Assembly (NCBI GenBank): GCA_916610825.1
Contig: OU744448.1
Coordinates: 682,001 to 746,000 of the forward strand
Direction: 5' to 3'
Origin: Haliclystus octoradiatus
Lineage: Eukaryota; Cnidaria; Staurozoa; Stauromedusae; Haliclystidae
Length of the DNA: 64,000 nucleotides
Shown: positions 36,701 through 62,570 of the stretch, piece after piece
How positions within the stretch are numbered: the first letter of the stretch is position 1
How the letters are laid out: each line of letters begins with the position of its first letter
The notes under the pieces: generated by a model
Database searches by the model: none
Told to the model about the DNA's origin: nothing
Seen by the model: only the letters and a program-made list of their open reading frames with translations
Program-made: the position numbers and the translations under genes

Positions 36701-37814
36701 GACCCATACAGTGTTTGAGTTTGACCTTATGAAAACTTTCGTTTTGACCTCTCTTTGAATAAAATTTTTTTAATTTTAATTAAATTTTTCCTATTTAATT
36801 TGAACTCATATTCCATACTCTAATTTCACAATAAAGTTAATAAACGATTGATTCTGCTATTTTATTCAACAGATTGTATTGGTAATCGATTGATTAATGC
36901 TAATCTTAGAATCATGACTTGATAGAGATATTAAGCCATTCTGCTATGTACAAAACACTTATCATGAAATGAAGATATACGATACCTCTGACTTTTCTTT
37001 ATAGTCTGTTGGCAACGCTCTGCATCCGTGACGTTTTAAATCAATCTGAAATTAACAATAGAGATGATCGCATTATGACACACATACACACATCATAACA
37101 ATTGTTTTCACAAGGCCCTTCAATTTTTATCAAAGTGGATTGAGACAAATGACTGTTCTCTGGCTGTTGACAACAACTTAAAGAGCCGATTCATGTCCCT
37201 AAATCCACCGTTGTAAATCGTCCGTAAATAGTAAATGCATTGCATCAGTAAATCCTGGGGCTGTTGGGGCGCAATATCCCCTAACCCCCAATAAAGATGT
37301 AAGAGAAATTTGGGTAATTTTGAAGGCTCCAGCTGTGCATATGCCACACCTACTTTTGTTGGGAAAATGATATCCCCTATTCAGGAGCAGGTAATAATGG
37401 TTGGGATCACAACATTTCTTTACTTAAAGCCTCAAATACAGATCTAAGTTTTCGAACAAAGCTTGAACTTGAACAGATAATTTGTTTATTGCTTAAAATG
37501 CACTTTGAGAGTAACCACTTCATAAGTTTTTCATTTTTTTCATTTTGTAATATCTAAAAGAAATCAAAAGACCACGGAAATCAGTCAAAGAAAGACATTG
37601 ATAATTTGCGCATGCAGCCATGGGCGTTTGATGTATGTTGATTTAGACCCCACAAGCTTAAGTTACGGCAATCGTGGTTATAACCCTGTCGTATAATTTA
37701 TAATATAAATCACCGCTTCTCACATTAACAGCATATTTCATAACATCGTTTGCAGTTGGTTTATCCTTTTTCAATTTATATTGACATTCCTTCAACCCAC
37801 TTGGCTTCAAAAAC
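30051..37814 (-). CDS. TDRD3: TDRD3-like protein (DUF1767/OB-fold), Tudor and UBA not found; first exon not placed
   Basis: Exons 37814-37724, 37045-36986, 35575-35415, 35338-35197, 35083-34963, 34537-33249, 33063-32899, 30754-30689 and 30305-30051, all in phase. The start codon lies in an exon I could not place. The N-terminus aligns with TDRD3: KPTANDVMKYAVN, TGPAVVQLQKVRN, LQTPPGSKLRL, FLGGEVKEMKAKW, then GNGPPPFEPF. This fold is where TDRD3 binds topoisomerase 3-beta. In place of UBA and Tudor domains, the 1289-bp exon codes a Lys/Gln/Asn-rich disordered region with a polyglutamine run, ending in basic RRQRLRDQ. The last exons are His/Asn/Gln-rich; the terminus KYQHDIYRPDQQT loosely resembles the C-terminal EJC-binding motif. 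Missing domains could be real loss or exons I failed to see. Confidence 0.82.
30920..32277. mobile_element. Inverted pair of Penelope-like element fragments
   Basis: Arms of about 146 bp at 30920-31065 and 32132-32277 are inverted copies (GTACAAAATAACAAC, CATTCTCAAGTGAATG, GGGTAAAGTTACATCAT). The minus frame 31746-31303 carries RT-like residues (NWFNEKYSLKL, FNGELYEQSDGVA). The plus frame ending at 31912 carries a GIY-YIG nuclease start, CALCEADYVGYTCRHLYERI. A truncated minus-strand copy of the same GIY-YIG start lies at about 31070-31115. Thus two 3'-end copies sit head to head inside a TDRD3-like intron. Both are incomplete. Confidence 0.78.
33712..33764. repeat. CAG repeat coding polyglutamine
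   Basis: Uninterrupted CTG units on the plus strand, read as about 17 consecutive Gln codons (CAG) in the large TDRD3-like exon, after an already Gln-rich stretch. Likely length-polymorphic. Confidence 0.95.
36196..36400 (+). mobile_element. tRNA-derived SINE, family B, with GGAAGGGCATCCGGC core
   Basis: Box A GGTGTAGTGGCTAGGG and box B GGTTCAATCCC, about 50 bases apart, then the conserved core AGGAAGGGCATCCGGC, seen in several invertebrate SINE families as I recall. Ends in an A-rich tail. It lies in a TDRD3-like intron and is unrelated to family A. Confidence 0.85.
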
Positions 37815-38560
37815 CTATAAAAGTAAATAAAAATTCAATTAGTAAGCAAACTTCAATCCATAAATTACATTAAACCTTTTGCTAACTAGATAGCCCTATA
37901 ATCTGACCTATTATTTCTAAGCTACTAAATCTAGTTCAATATAACTAACTAATATACTTAATCTAAGCTAAATGCTTCATCCTGTTCACATGCAGGGATA
38001 TTTCTAATTGATTGTTCGATCCATTTTTTAATCTATGGAAACAAGAGGCAATCCCCACATCACGTTTAGACGCAAAATATTATGTGTCTGACTCTGACTT
38101 TGCAAACCTACGAATTAACGAATTTGCAAACTTTAAATCTATTTTAAAGAAATTGTCCTCTAGCCATAGACTACTATTTGATGTATGGAAATATAAAAAA
38201 GGAATTTTGACACATACCAGCCTTGTTTCTGAAGGTTTTCTTCCATGGTGTATATGATCAGAATTATATAAACTTTATAACTTTCCTTCTAAGAAAATTA
38301 GAACGTCTAATGATCAGAAAATCTGAAAAGTAGGAATCATGGGCCTCACAATCAAAGCGATCGAGCGAGGCTCGTTCTACGTAACAGATGTTGTTGGAAA
38401 CGAGAAAGAACGAACGATCTCACAATCGGCAGAAAAGGATTTCCAAATTGAATTTTAAAGAACTTGATACAAGAAATAATAGTTACTATGAGAAAAGTAC
38501 AAAAGAGATAGATATTGGCTTTTATAGATAATGGTATGATCAGTTCAAAAGGCGCTCACG
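37815..38560. other. Divergent intergenic region between TDRD3-like and CFAP97
   Basis: Should contain the first TDRD3-like exon and a promoter for both genes. An open frame at 38012-38257 (+) is unrecognised and probably a repeat relic. The stretch 38341-38460 is richer in CG than its surroundings and is the likeliest promoter. Confidence 0.45.
38390..38401. promoter_or_regulatory. Possible RFX X-box upstream of CFAP97
   Basis: GTTGTTGGAAAC (or GTTTCCAACAAC inverted) fits RYYNYY-RRNRAC with zero spacer, 160 bases before the CFAP97 ATG. Canonical X-boxes have a 1-3 base spacer, so this is a weak match, of note only because CFAP97 is a ciliary gene. Confidence 0.2.
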
Positions 38561-39905
38561 ATGTCTAATAAACATGTTACTTCAGTTTCTGTACAAAATG
38601 GCCACAAAAGAGATGCTGACAAAAGCAGTGGACGCAACGGTAATTTGCTGAAAGCAGATTCTGACCAAATTGATTTAGATGCCCTCTTGAAAGCAGTTCT
38701 TGATGTCAGTGAAGATGGCAGACAAGGAAATCGACCACAGAGTGCATTCAGCAGTGGCTACTCAAGCCACGGCGAAGCTGAAAATGGCGATCTAAATTCA
38801 TCAGAGTTTGCCCTTAGTAACAGACAAATACAGCAGAGTCGACGAACCTCGAATAATAACCGTCCTGCAGATGGAACAAGACGGAATAATCTTTTGAATA
38901 AAGAATCAAGGCAGAATTTATCTTTTACGAATGAGAAAGTATATGATATTGATAGGGAAAATGAAAGATTATTAAAAGAAATAACCAAAGGACAACGACG
39001 TAAGAAATTGAGTAGGCCCACAAACTCTAATAAGATCAAACCCGTTAAAGTGATGTCATCGTCAGAACTTAATCGTCAGAAGTATCAAGAAAAAATTGAG
39101 AGAGACAATCTTGTGAGTAGGCTGACTGAATTACTTTGTGCTGCGGCGAACCCAAACATCAAGCGGTCAAGAAATATCTGGTACCTTGTATTTTTTATTG
39201 CTATTGTCTGCATGATGATGACGATATTCAATGATAAGGGTTGTTCAAATAAAGAGTTGTTGTTTGAGTTTAAGCTTTATGTAAATTGTAGTAACTTTAA
39301 TACCATTAGTGACCTTTCAAAAACCTAGGCCAATTCAATATATGCCACGTCACTGGTAGTACTGGTAATAATTTATAGGTCAGTCTAAGTCCCTAGATCA
39401 ATTTTGCAAACTATTGTATGTTCTAGAAAATGTCATTGTGGTCGGGTCTAGCCTTTGATGCCATCGTAAATGAATCATCCTACAGAAAAGTCTGATGAAT
39501 AAATTGAATAATTCTCGATATATGTCAGATCATTTATATCTTTTTCTTCCTGTTTTGCAGGCTCTCCTCAACCGCCTTGAAAAAGTGAAGCCATCCAAGG
39601 GTCTGGCCAAAAAGGACCTACTCAACACCAATCAGCAGACATCAACACAATCGAAACGCTCAAAAAATCAGTCAACAATGCCGCGGAGGAGGCCAGGATC
39701 ATCCTCGACTATATACTCTAGTAGAGACTCTTCACGTGCTTCAAGCGTAAACGATTTACGCTGTATAGAATCCAGATGCGCAAGTAGCAATAGTTCTCGT
39801 TTAAATTCAAGTCGTTCTTCCAATAGTGTCAGCGGGACATTGTTTACACCAACAAGATTACAACAAACAAAATATGCTAAACCAATTTGGGAGCCAGGAT
39901 GGTAG
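38561..39905 (+). CDS. CFAP97: CFAP97 (hemingway/KIAA1430 family), ciliary protein
   Basis: Two coding exons, 38561-39112 and 39561-39905, joined in phase 0 (donor GTGAGT, acceptor TTTGCAG), give 298 residues. The diagnostic KIAA1430 region spans the joint: YDIDRENERLLKEI, then KIERDNL from exon 1 running into ALLNRLEKVKPSKG from exon 2. Before it is a Ser/Asn/Arg-rich disordered N-terminus with a DLDALLKAVLDV helix near residue 35; after it a Ser/Arg-rich tail ending PIWEPGW. The family is needed for motile cilia and sperm flagella; the molecular mechanism is not well defined. Without splicing, frame 1 would read on into a hydrophobic stretch that I take to be intron. Poly(A) signal at 40045-40050. 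Confidence 0.92.
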
Positions 39906-40044
39906 CAGTGTTGATGAAATCAGCACTCATACACTGATAAATTCATTACATATAACAATTGTCACACTGCCATGTAAATATTTAAATTATATAAATTATA
40001 GATTAGATAGCCTGCAACTACACAATATGTAAATATTCAAAGTT

Positions 40045-40050
40045 AATAAA
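40045..40050 (+). terminator. AATAAA polyadenylation signal for CFAP97
   Basis: Hexamer about 140 bases after the CFAP97 stop and about 150 bases before the TOMM5 start, so the two plus-strand genes are tightly spaced. Confidence 0.5.
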
Positions 40051-40198
40051 TTCAGCATGTACAGTCTCTCAGTGTGTTGTTTGAATACGAGACTGTGGTT
40101 GGCAACCTTCAACAACGTGCAAAATTTTTGCAAGATTTTACAGAGAAGTGATAAATTTACTAGTTTTAAATAACTATTTTGTTACCATAACAGGAGTT

Positions 40199-40484
40199 AT
40201 GTTTCGTGCAAAAGGTCCCGAAGAAGTTTCTAAAGATTCCAAAATAGAATCGCCAAGAAGAAAGGCTTTGAAGTCTCTACAGTGGTTTGTTATTGCTGTC
40301 GTACTTTTGAGAGCAGGTGAGACCGTGAGAGATTTAGTCCAGGCAACTTGAACAGTGACACTGGACTGCATTCATCCCATATGCTCATGTTTTACTTCAA
40401 ATTTTATATAATGTCTATCTTGAATTGTGTTTTTGAATTGTTTTAGCTCCAATTGCAATTGAATTTGTAAAGACAAGAGCATAA
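40199..40484 (+). CDS. TOMM5: TOMM5, small subunit of the mitochondrial outer-membrane translocase
   Basis: Exons 40199-40316 and 40447-40484 join in phase 1 to give exactly 51 residues, the length of vertebrate TOMM5. The start MFR, the membrane segment LQWFVIAVVLLR and the following AP with a short basic end match the family pattern (MFR...F..Y.ALLR.TP). It is a single-span, tail-anchored subunit of the TOM complex that helps assemble TOM40. An acceptor (TAACAG) lies 5 bases before the ATG, so there is probably a non-coding first exon. The gene lies between CFAP97 and the end of DIS3, convergent with the latter; 3' UTRs may overlap (AATAAA near 40655 on plus, its complement at 40540-40545 for DIS3). 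Confidence 0.85.
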
Positions 40485-40790
40485 ATAGAAAGACGAATGA
40501 AGATTTCGAACAGGCTAGAAAAGGATTGACAGTCTATACTTTATTACTTGTTTGGCTTTTACACCTTCAAACGGAAATGGAAAAAGAAAATACAACACTG
40601 AATTGGCAATACTTATTGAACTTTGTAATAACATCATAGTAAAATACTATTATTAAAAAATAAAACCCTGAATTTAAATACAAATAGACTATTCACAGTG
40701 TCAGACGGTCAGCCTCTGATGACATCCTAGAGCTCCATCAAATTGCTTCAAAATCATTTTTAAGCGTAATCACACCATAATAATATGATG

Positions 40791-57115
<16,325 letters not shown>

Positions 57116-58167
57116 AACAGAAACATATATTTATTAAACAAACTACGTTGCTTTGGTCAATACGAATCACTCAGAATTTACAACTTTGTCCGGCGTTATT
57201 TGATAACCTCTTTTTAAAGTTATGGCCTCATGATTTGCTTTCTACTGAGCTTCAAGTTGTGATCACGTGATTAGCAAGTTGTGATCAGCGGAGGAGACCT
57301 GGTAGCGAGTATCTAAATTCATCTTTTATGGAATGATGGTAATGAGTAAATTTTCCTGGCGGATGATGGACGGACTAATATTTTATATGATTCCACAGAA
57401 AACAAACATCTATTCACATTTGGTAAAAAAAACCGATAGGGTCACAATTAGGGTCACACAATGCTCTATCCAGTTCCAGGACCTAGTTTTGAGCCATGTT
57501 ATACATATTTCATCAATTGAAGTTAGCAATTGATATGAACTACTTGATAGTTTACGGTCTTCTTACAATTCTGTATTGATCCAAAGACGGAAGAAATTTA
57601 AGAGAGTAAACACATCTTGACAAACAAAACTCGCGCAAGGGTTTTCTCAGATCAAGCGGGCTCTGCGTGTCCAATCTAATAAGACTTACTGTGTATATAG
57701 ATATATATATCATTTTTCATTCAGCAGCACGGGGTCTGCAGCAAGTATATTTATGGTGCATGAGACGATGATGATAATAATCATGATACGAGCACTATTA
57801 TTTTCCCAAGGAGCATTATGGGGATAGTATTCCTGTTCCGGATTCCCATGATTCATATCATCGCTAGTTGAGCTCATCAAACCTACTTAGAGCAAAACAA
57901 ATACAACAACTGCATTTCGTTTGATTTCTTTGTATACATTCAAACTGTGGTGTTGATGTTTTTGATGCAAGTGTTAAATTAAAACTTATATTTTATAATC
58001 GGTCACGAAGCAATTTTCGGTTTGTACATGGTTTGTAATAGTAGCGAAGAAAAAGGTTTGATCGAATCAATTGAGGAAGTATCAGGATAGAACGTTTGAC
58101 ACTGTTGACATACTTTAAACAATATTAAACTGTTATATATCATTGGCGTTTTGTAACTTGAAGGATT
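57116..58167. other. DIS3 upstream region to first GPCR
   Basis: Should hold the DIS3 promoter (to the left) and the GPCR 5' leader (to the right). Apart from the DIRS remnant at 57286-57312 I see nothing firm. Confidence 0.5.
57286..57312. mobile_element. Remnant of a DIRS terminal repeat
   Basis: GGAGACCTGGTAGCGAGTA matches the outer end of the DIRS right ITR (28728-28742) with one change. It lies about 175 bases upstream of the DIS3 start codon. Confidence 0.6.
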
Positions 58168-59232
58168 ATGTCCGAGTGTGGTTGGGCACCAACGGTCCTT
58201 TCGTATATTACTGCTGTATCATGCTGTATTCTGTCGCCGGTTACATTGTTTACTAACATTGCTATATTCGTTGGTATATTGATAGACCCATACAAGAACC
58301 TTCAAACACCATTTAATAGCTTTATTCTTAATTTGACGTTCAGCAATCTGCTAATTGGTACAATTCTTCTGCCGTTTTACGTCGTCGTACATATAATGGA
58401 GGCCAATAACACTCTACCTCGGAATATGTTCTCAGCGATGCATGTTCTGAAGTTCATTGCCACATTCGCAAGTACGTTGAGCCTTGGTTTATTATGCTTC
58501 GATCGTTATATGGCTGTCACGTGGCCTTTCTGGTATAAAAGTCGTTTAAATCGACGCAAGTGTTTCCTTATATCCGGATTAATATGGCTGATATCATTAA
58601 CTCTGCCTTGGCTTTATTTTGCGTTCGAATATATTCATTTCTTAATGGTTTTTGCACATGTTGCGTTGCTGGTAACGCTAGTGGTTCTGATCTTGACATA
58701 TGTGAAGGTCTATCGTGTTCTAACTACGGCTGTTAAACGTACGTCTAACTTGGGAGCGGGTTCTGGGATGAAGGCAAAATCACGCAAGATGTCCACGAAC
58801 GAGAAACGACTGACGAGGACGCTCTTGATTATTCTGTTATCTTTCGTTGTGACGTACGGTCCAGCAATGGTGGCTATTTACATCTTGGAGTTCTGTCCTT
58901 CCTGTGATTGCCAATTCCGTCATAGTCTAAGGGACCTTCAGAACATCTTGATATTATCAAACAGTGCGATCAGTCCCCTCATATGCCTCTTTCGTATGAA
59001 GCCAATCAAAGCAGCCTCGTTTACAATCCTCAAATGTAGCTTTAAACCAGCGAGATTCAGTTCGGGATCAAACATTGATGCCAGTAAACTGAGACTGGAT
59101 GATCTCAAAGCGGGACAGCACAACTCATCTGCGGCGTCACAGCAACAAGAACCTGCAAGAGAGACGCAGCCTCGCACTCTTGATGAACGTAAATCCACAA
59201 CTAAATCGGAGTACACTAACCATGAACTATAG
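58168..59232 (+). CDS. Orphan class A (rhodopsin-like) GPCR, copy 1
   Basis: Single exon, 354 residues, seven hydrophobic segments at about 12-37, 48-73, 89-111, 132-151, 156-182, 216-241 and 257-277. N30 is the TM1 Asn; DRY is at 112-114 (FDRYMAV). Unusual points: Asn60 replaces the TM2 Asp, the TM3 disulfide Cys position is Phe, the second extracellular loop is nearly absent, and TM7 has SPLIC where NPxxY is expected. ECL3 has a CPSCDC cluster. Short ECL2, no TM3 Cys and ECL3 Cys recall melanocortin-type (MECA) receptors, but the ligand is unknown. The long ICL3 is basic, and the Ser/Gln-rich tail could be phosphorylated. A tandem paralogue lies 2.3 kb downstream. Confidence 0.9.
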   Translation: MSECGWAPTVLSYITAVSCCILSPVTLFTNIAIFVGILIDPYKNLQTPFNSFILNLTFSNLLIGTILLPFYVVVHIMEANNTLPRNMFSAMHVLKFIATFASTLSLGLLCFDRYMAVTWPFWYKSRLNRRKCFLISGLIWLISLTLPWLYFAFEYIHFLMVFAHVALLVTLVVLILTYVKVYRVLTTAVKRTSNLGAGSGMKAKSRKMSTNEKRLTRTLLIILLSFVVTYGPAMVAIYILEFCPSCDCQFRHSLRDLQNILILSNSAISPLICLFRMKPIKAASFTILKCSFKPARFSSGSNIDASKLRLDDLKAGQHNSSAASQQQEPARETQPRTLDERKSTTKSEYTNHEL

Positions 59233-61505
59233 TCAAAAGAAACTTAATAACCAGTTCTACCCAGAGCCATCTATACTCTGGATTTTATAGCTTTTAAAAC
59301 ACGCATTCAAATTAACCAATGTCTTATACTTTGTTGATGACTAATATGAAAAGAGTTTCAATATTTCTTAAATGTTATAGTAATTAGCATTCAATTGAAG
59401 GGCCTTGTGAAGTGGTTTTCTTGAGCCGCATCATCTGCATGAATAGCAAACACCCGGCATATGACTCATTGATTTTGGCTGTCAGCTCTTTGCGAATAAG
59501 ATGGTCAAATAGGAGTCATGAATAGTTTAATCAATCTGTAAACTATATGATCATTCTTAAAATGCATGTTATAGCGCCATTAGAGGAGGATTAGCTCAGA
59601 TGGCAGAGCAACTGAACTTCAGATCGAATCATATCTGATCGATTGTGGTTCAAATGAAGGTCAACTCATCCTTGACTTTATCTGAAACATCAAATGAGTA
59701 CCATCTGAGGATGGCGGATGGAACGGTCCAAAGGGAATTGCATTGTGAGTAGCTGCGGCGCATCGTTGCGCATTGACAATAAAGACCTATCTGCCATGAG
59801 ATCTGTTAAAATTGATCTGCAGTGTCGCGGCTGAGATCAACAAAGAGTGTAGAGATAGAGAAGTGGTCCGTCTACATTACTTACTTTACCGACATTACCA
59901 CACGTCATGCAAAGCAAATGTAATATATAACGATTGTGTCAACAGTACTGTACGTACACTATAGCTGTCGATATATATGCCACCATATATAAATCAGTAG
60001 CCCCGTTACTATGTCTGCATATGTGCTCACATACTGTATCGCTAAGGGCCCCGAGGCATACACGCATTTCACCGGGCTTATATGTGTGTGAATCAAGGTA
60101 TAGGAGCCAAGGAAGGAGCTGTCTATGAAATATGTTCTGAAGGTTGACGCCTTCCTCTGTTTCATGGCACAAATACCACATCAGATGACACCATCACTCA
60201 ATATGTCTAGCCTGCGAACACACGGCGTGTGACCTCTACGAAGACAAGTAAATTATAATTTTTAATTTAAATGGATGCCAAGTTGTACCATTTTTAAATA
60301 TAATTATTCCACGTGATGAGCGATGATGACATATGTCAGTGGTTAGCATGTAATTGTGTCACCCTATCACTCCTGCATTCACTCATCAAAAACCGTCTGT
60401 AAAAGTATTGCACAAAGTTGGGAAATAATAAGTATAAATGATGTTTTGCCTCTTGAAATTTGTATTAAACTATGGTGCAAAACACAAATCATCATATATT
60501 ACTATTAATTCAAAATGTTTTGCTTAAAAATGTTAAACCATATTAAATACTATAATAATTTCTACTTACCAATCTCATATTATTATTCATAGGCCTATAT
60601 ATCTAATATCCCAATTATTTGAGGACTCTATAACTTGTTAACTGCCTGGGGTCACTCACAAACAAACGGTTTTGCTTAAGGGTTGACCCTGGTTATAATT
60701 TACATAGCTTATTTGTAATTAATATGTATGCTTTTTATGACCAAATATATATCAAATCACATCACATCAATGAAATTAGATTAGGGGGCTGACTCAAGGG
60801 GGGCTGACCGTCTGGATATGATTTAAATATCCGGCAAGGCGATACATGGAAAATCATCAAGGAGTGACTGAGGGAGTGACGATCATAGCCATTGATTCAT
60901 ATTGAGTTAGCGGCTTAATTCACGCACAATATGGATATATAAACTACTTGCACTAAGACGCAGGTGTATGTATAATTGCAACATAGTATTCTATTGCATA
61001 GGTGATTTTTATTGTCAATTTCAGGCTTAAGAAGATCATTTACTACAGAACCGGAGGAAGTCATTTCTATTTTTTATTCACAGTATTGATACTATTGAAA
61101 GTATGCATCAGAATACAATAAGATTGATTGTTCAGCTTTTAGAAGGCGATCTACTCTGGCGGCGGCGTTTTCATAGATTGAAGGGATATTTTTACCGCGT
61201 TAGATCAGAATTAACACCCTTAGTTTGTCGTCATCCTACTAAGCCAAATTTAAAAGAGGCCAACGAACACCACGCAAATGAACACTGTTGTGATTTGTGG
61301 AAGCGACAAATAAAATTAGATTTTTGTTATTTTGGCTTGGTCTTAGAAGCAAGTGGGATTCAGGCAGTATTCAAGTTATATTATTCGTTGTAAAAGATAT
61401 TATTCATTATTTATTCCACAGTTATCATCACATCCCTCTCTGTCAACAACAGCGAAGCAACGACCGTTTTTGTGATTTTATTGCTGGTTAAAAAGTGGTT
61501 ACAAG
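59233..61505. other. Intergenic between the two GPCR genes
   Basis: Holds a SINE (59584-59888) and otherwise nothing recognised. The frame at 61103-61393 immediately upstream of GPCR 2 is probably 5' UTR or chance. Confidence 0.5.
59584..59888 (+). mobile_element. SINE family A, internally deleted
   Basis: Head TTAGCTCAGATGGCAGAG and GGTTCAAAT, then the AAACATCAAATGAGTACCAT body. About 60 bases of the 3' part (around the GGGTGCCTTCGG block) are missing. Ends TCTACATTACTTAC. Confidence 0.88.
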
Positions 61506-62570
61506 ATGGTTGAATGTTTCCCTAGAGTATGGGCACCAACAGAGCTTTCATATTTTACAGCTATCCTCTGTTTGATTCTCTGTCCACTGACAATTCTGGG
61601 CAACTTATTTATCTGCCTTGCTGTTCTGCTGGACCCGTATAAAAAACTCCGTACACCATTCAATTACTTCCTCATTAACTTAGCAGTCAGTGATTTGATC
61701 TTAGGCATTGTGGTGTTACCGTTTTACGTAGTGGCTCATTTCATGGAAGCACACAACACACTGCCTACGGAATTATTTAAACCGATGCATATTGTTAAAT
61801 TTGTTCTGACGTTTGCAAGTACGTTCAGTTTGGCTGCACTCTGCCTGGACCGCTATGCTACAGTGACATGGCCATTGAGTGTCAGAGACCGTCTCAGTAT
61901 GCCACGATGTATTATGATATCCGTTGGCATTTGGTTCTTTTCGTTAACTCTTCCGTGGCTCTATTTCCCCATGGGTTATATTGATTTTTTGATGGTGTTT
62001 GCAAATTTGGCTCTTGTCACTACATTAATCATCATGTTTTTCACCTACTGGAAAGTCGATCGTGTTCTGACAAAGAAATGTATCACTGGGGATTATTCAG
62101 AACAGTCTGAAGGTGTAACAAAGAAAGCCAAGTCAAAGGCCAAGCACAGAACAAATAAGGAACGTCGCGTAACTCGTACATTCCTCATCATTTCGTGTAC
62201 CTTTGTATGTACATATGTACCGGCTATAGCAGCAATTTACATCTTACAATTTTGTTCAAGTTGCGATTGTACGTTTCGTCATTGGATGAGAGACTTACAA
62301 AATGTTTTTGTTTTATCTAACAGCTGTATGAGTCCCATTGTATGTACAATTCGCATGCGCCCGTTTCGCAAAGCTATCATGGCTATACTGAGTTGCTCAT
62401 GGAAGAACGCGAGTAGAAGAGCTGCTTTAGAGCAAAGCACTGTTTCGGTTGACTCAAAGAGTAATGCTCCAAATCATAAATTAAGAGCATTCTCTGCTGC
62501 GGACGATGTTAGATATAATAAAAATCATTCGGAATCTATCATTTCCTCGTCAGATGGCACAAGATATTAA
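61506..62570 (+). CDS. Orphan class A (rhodopsin-like) GPCR, copy 2
   Basis: Single exon, 354 residues, the same length as copy 1 and clearly paralogous: DPYKKLRTPFNYF, LPFYVVAHFMEAHNTLP, DRY at 115-117, SLTLPWLYF, FRHWMRDLQN and SNSCMSP all have counterparts. Unlike copy 1 it keeps the TM2 Asp (NLAVSDLILG, D63), part of the sodium site. It shares the absent TM3 Cys, very short second extracellular loop, CSSCDC in ECL3 and SPIVC in TM7. The start ATG at 61506 follows AAG. The third intracellular loop has Lys-rich KKAKSKAKHR, and the C-terminus is Ser-rich. Ligand unknown; a tandem duplication product. Confidence 0.9.
   Translation: MVECFPRVWAPTELSYFTAILCLILCPLTILGNLFICLAVLLDPYKKLRTPFNYFLINLAVSDLILGIVVLPFYVVAHFMEAHNTLPTELFKPMHIVKFVLTFASTFSLAALCLDRYATVTWPLSVRDRLSMPRCIMISVGIWFFSLTLPWLYFPMGYIDFLMVFANLALVTTLIIMFFTYWKVDRVLTKKCITGDYSEQSEGVTKKAKSKAKHRTNKERRVTRTFLIISCTFVCTYVPAIAAIYILQFCSSCDCTFRHWMRDLQNVFVLSNSCMSPIVCTIRMRPFRKAIMAILSCSWKNASRRAALEQSTVSVDSKSNAPNHKLRAFSAADDVRYNKNHSESIISSSDGTRY

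Noticed and set aside
38012-38257. Open frame of 81 codons before CFAP97
   Set aside because: No recognised motif, no splice context and no neighbouring exons; probably chance or an old repeat.
39113-39328. Hydrophobic C-terminus if CFAP97 exon 1 is read on without splicing
   Set aside because: A GTGAGT donor lies exactly where the KIAA1430 motif breaks, and the next exon restores the motif.
61103-61393. Frame of 96 codons upstream of GPCR 2
   Set aside because: No family resemblance; more likely 5' UTR or chance.
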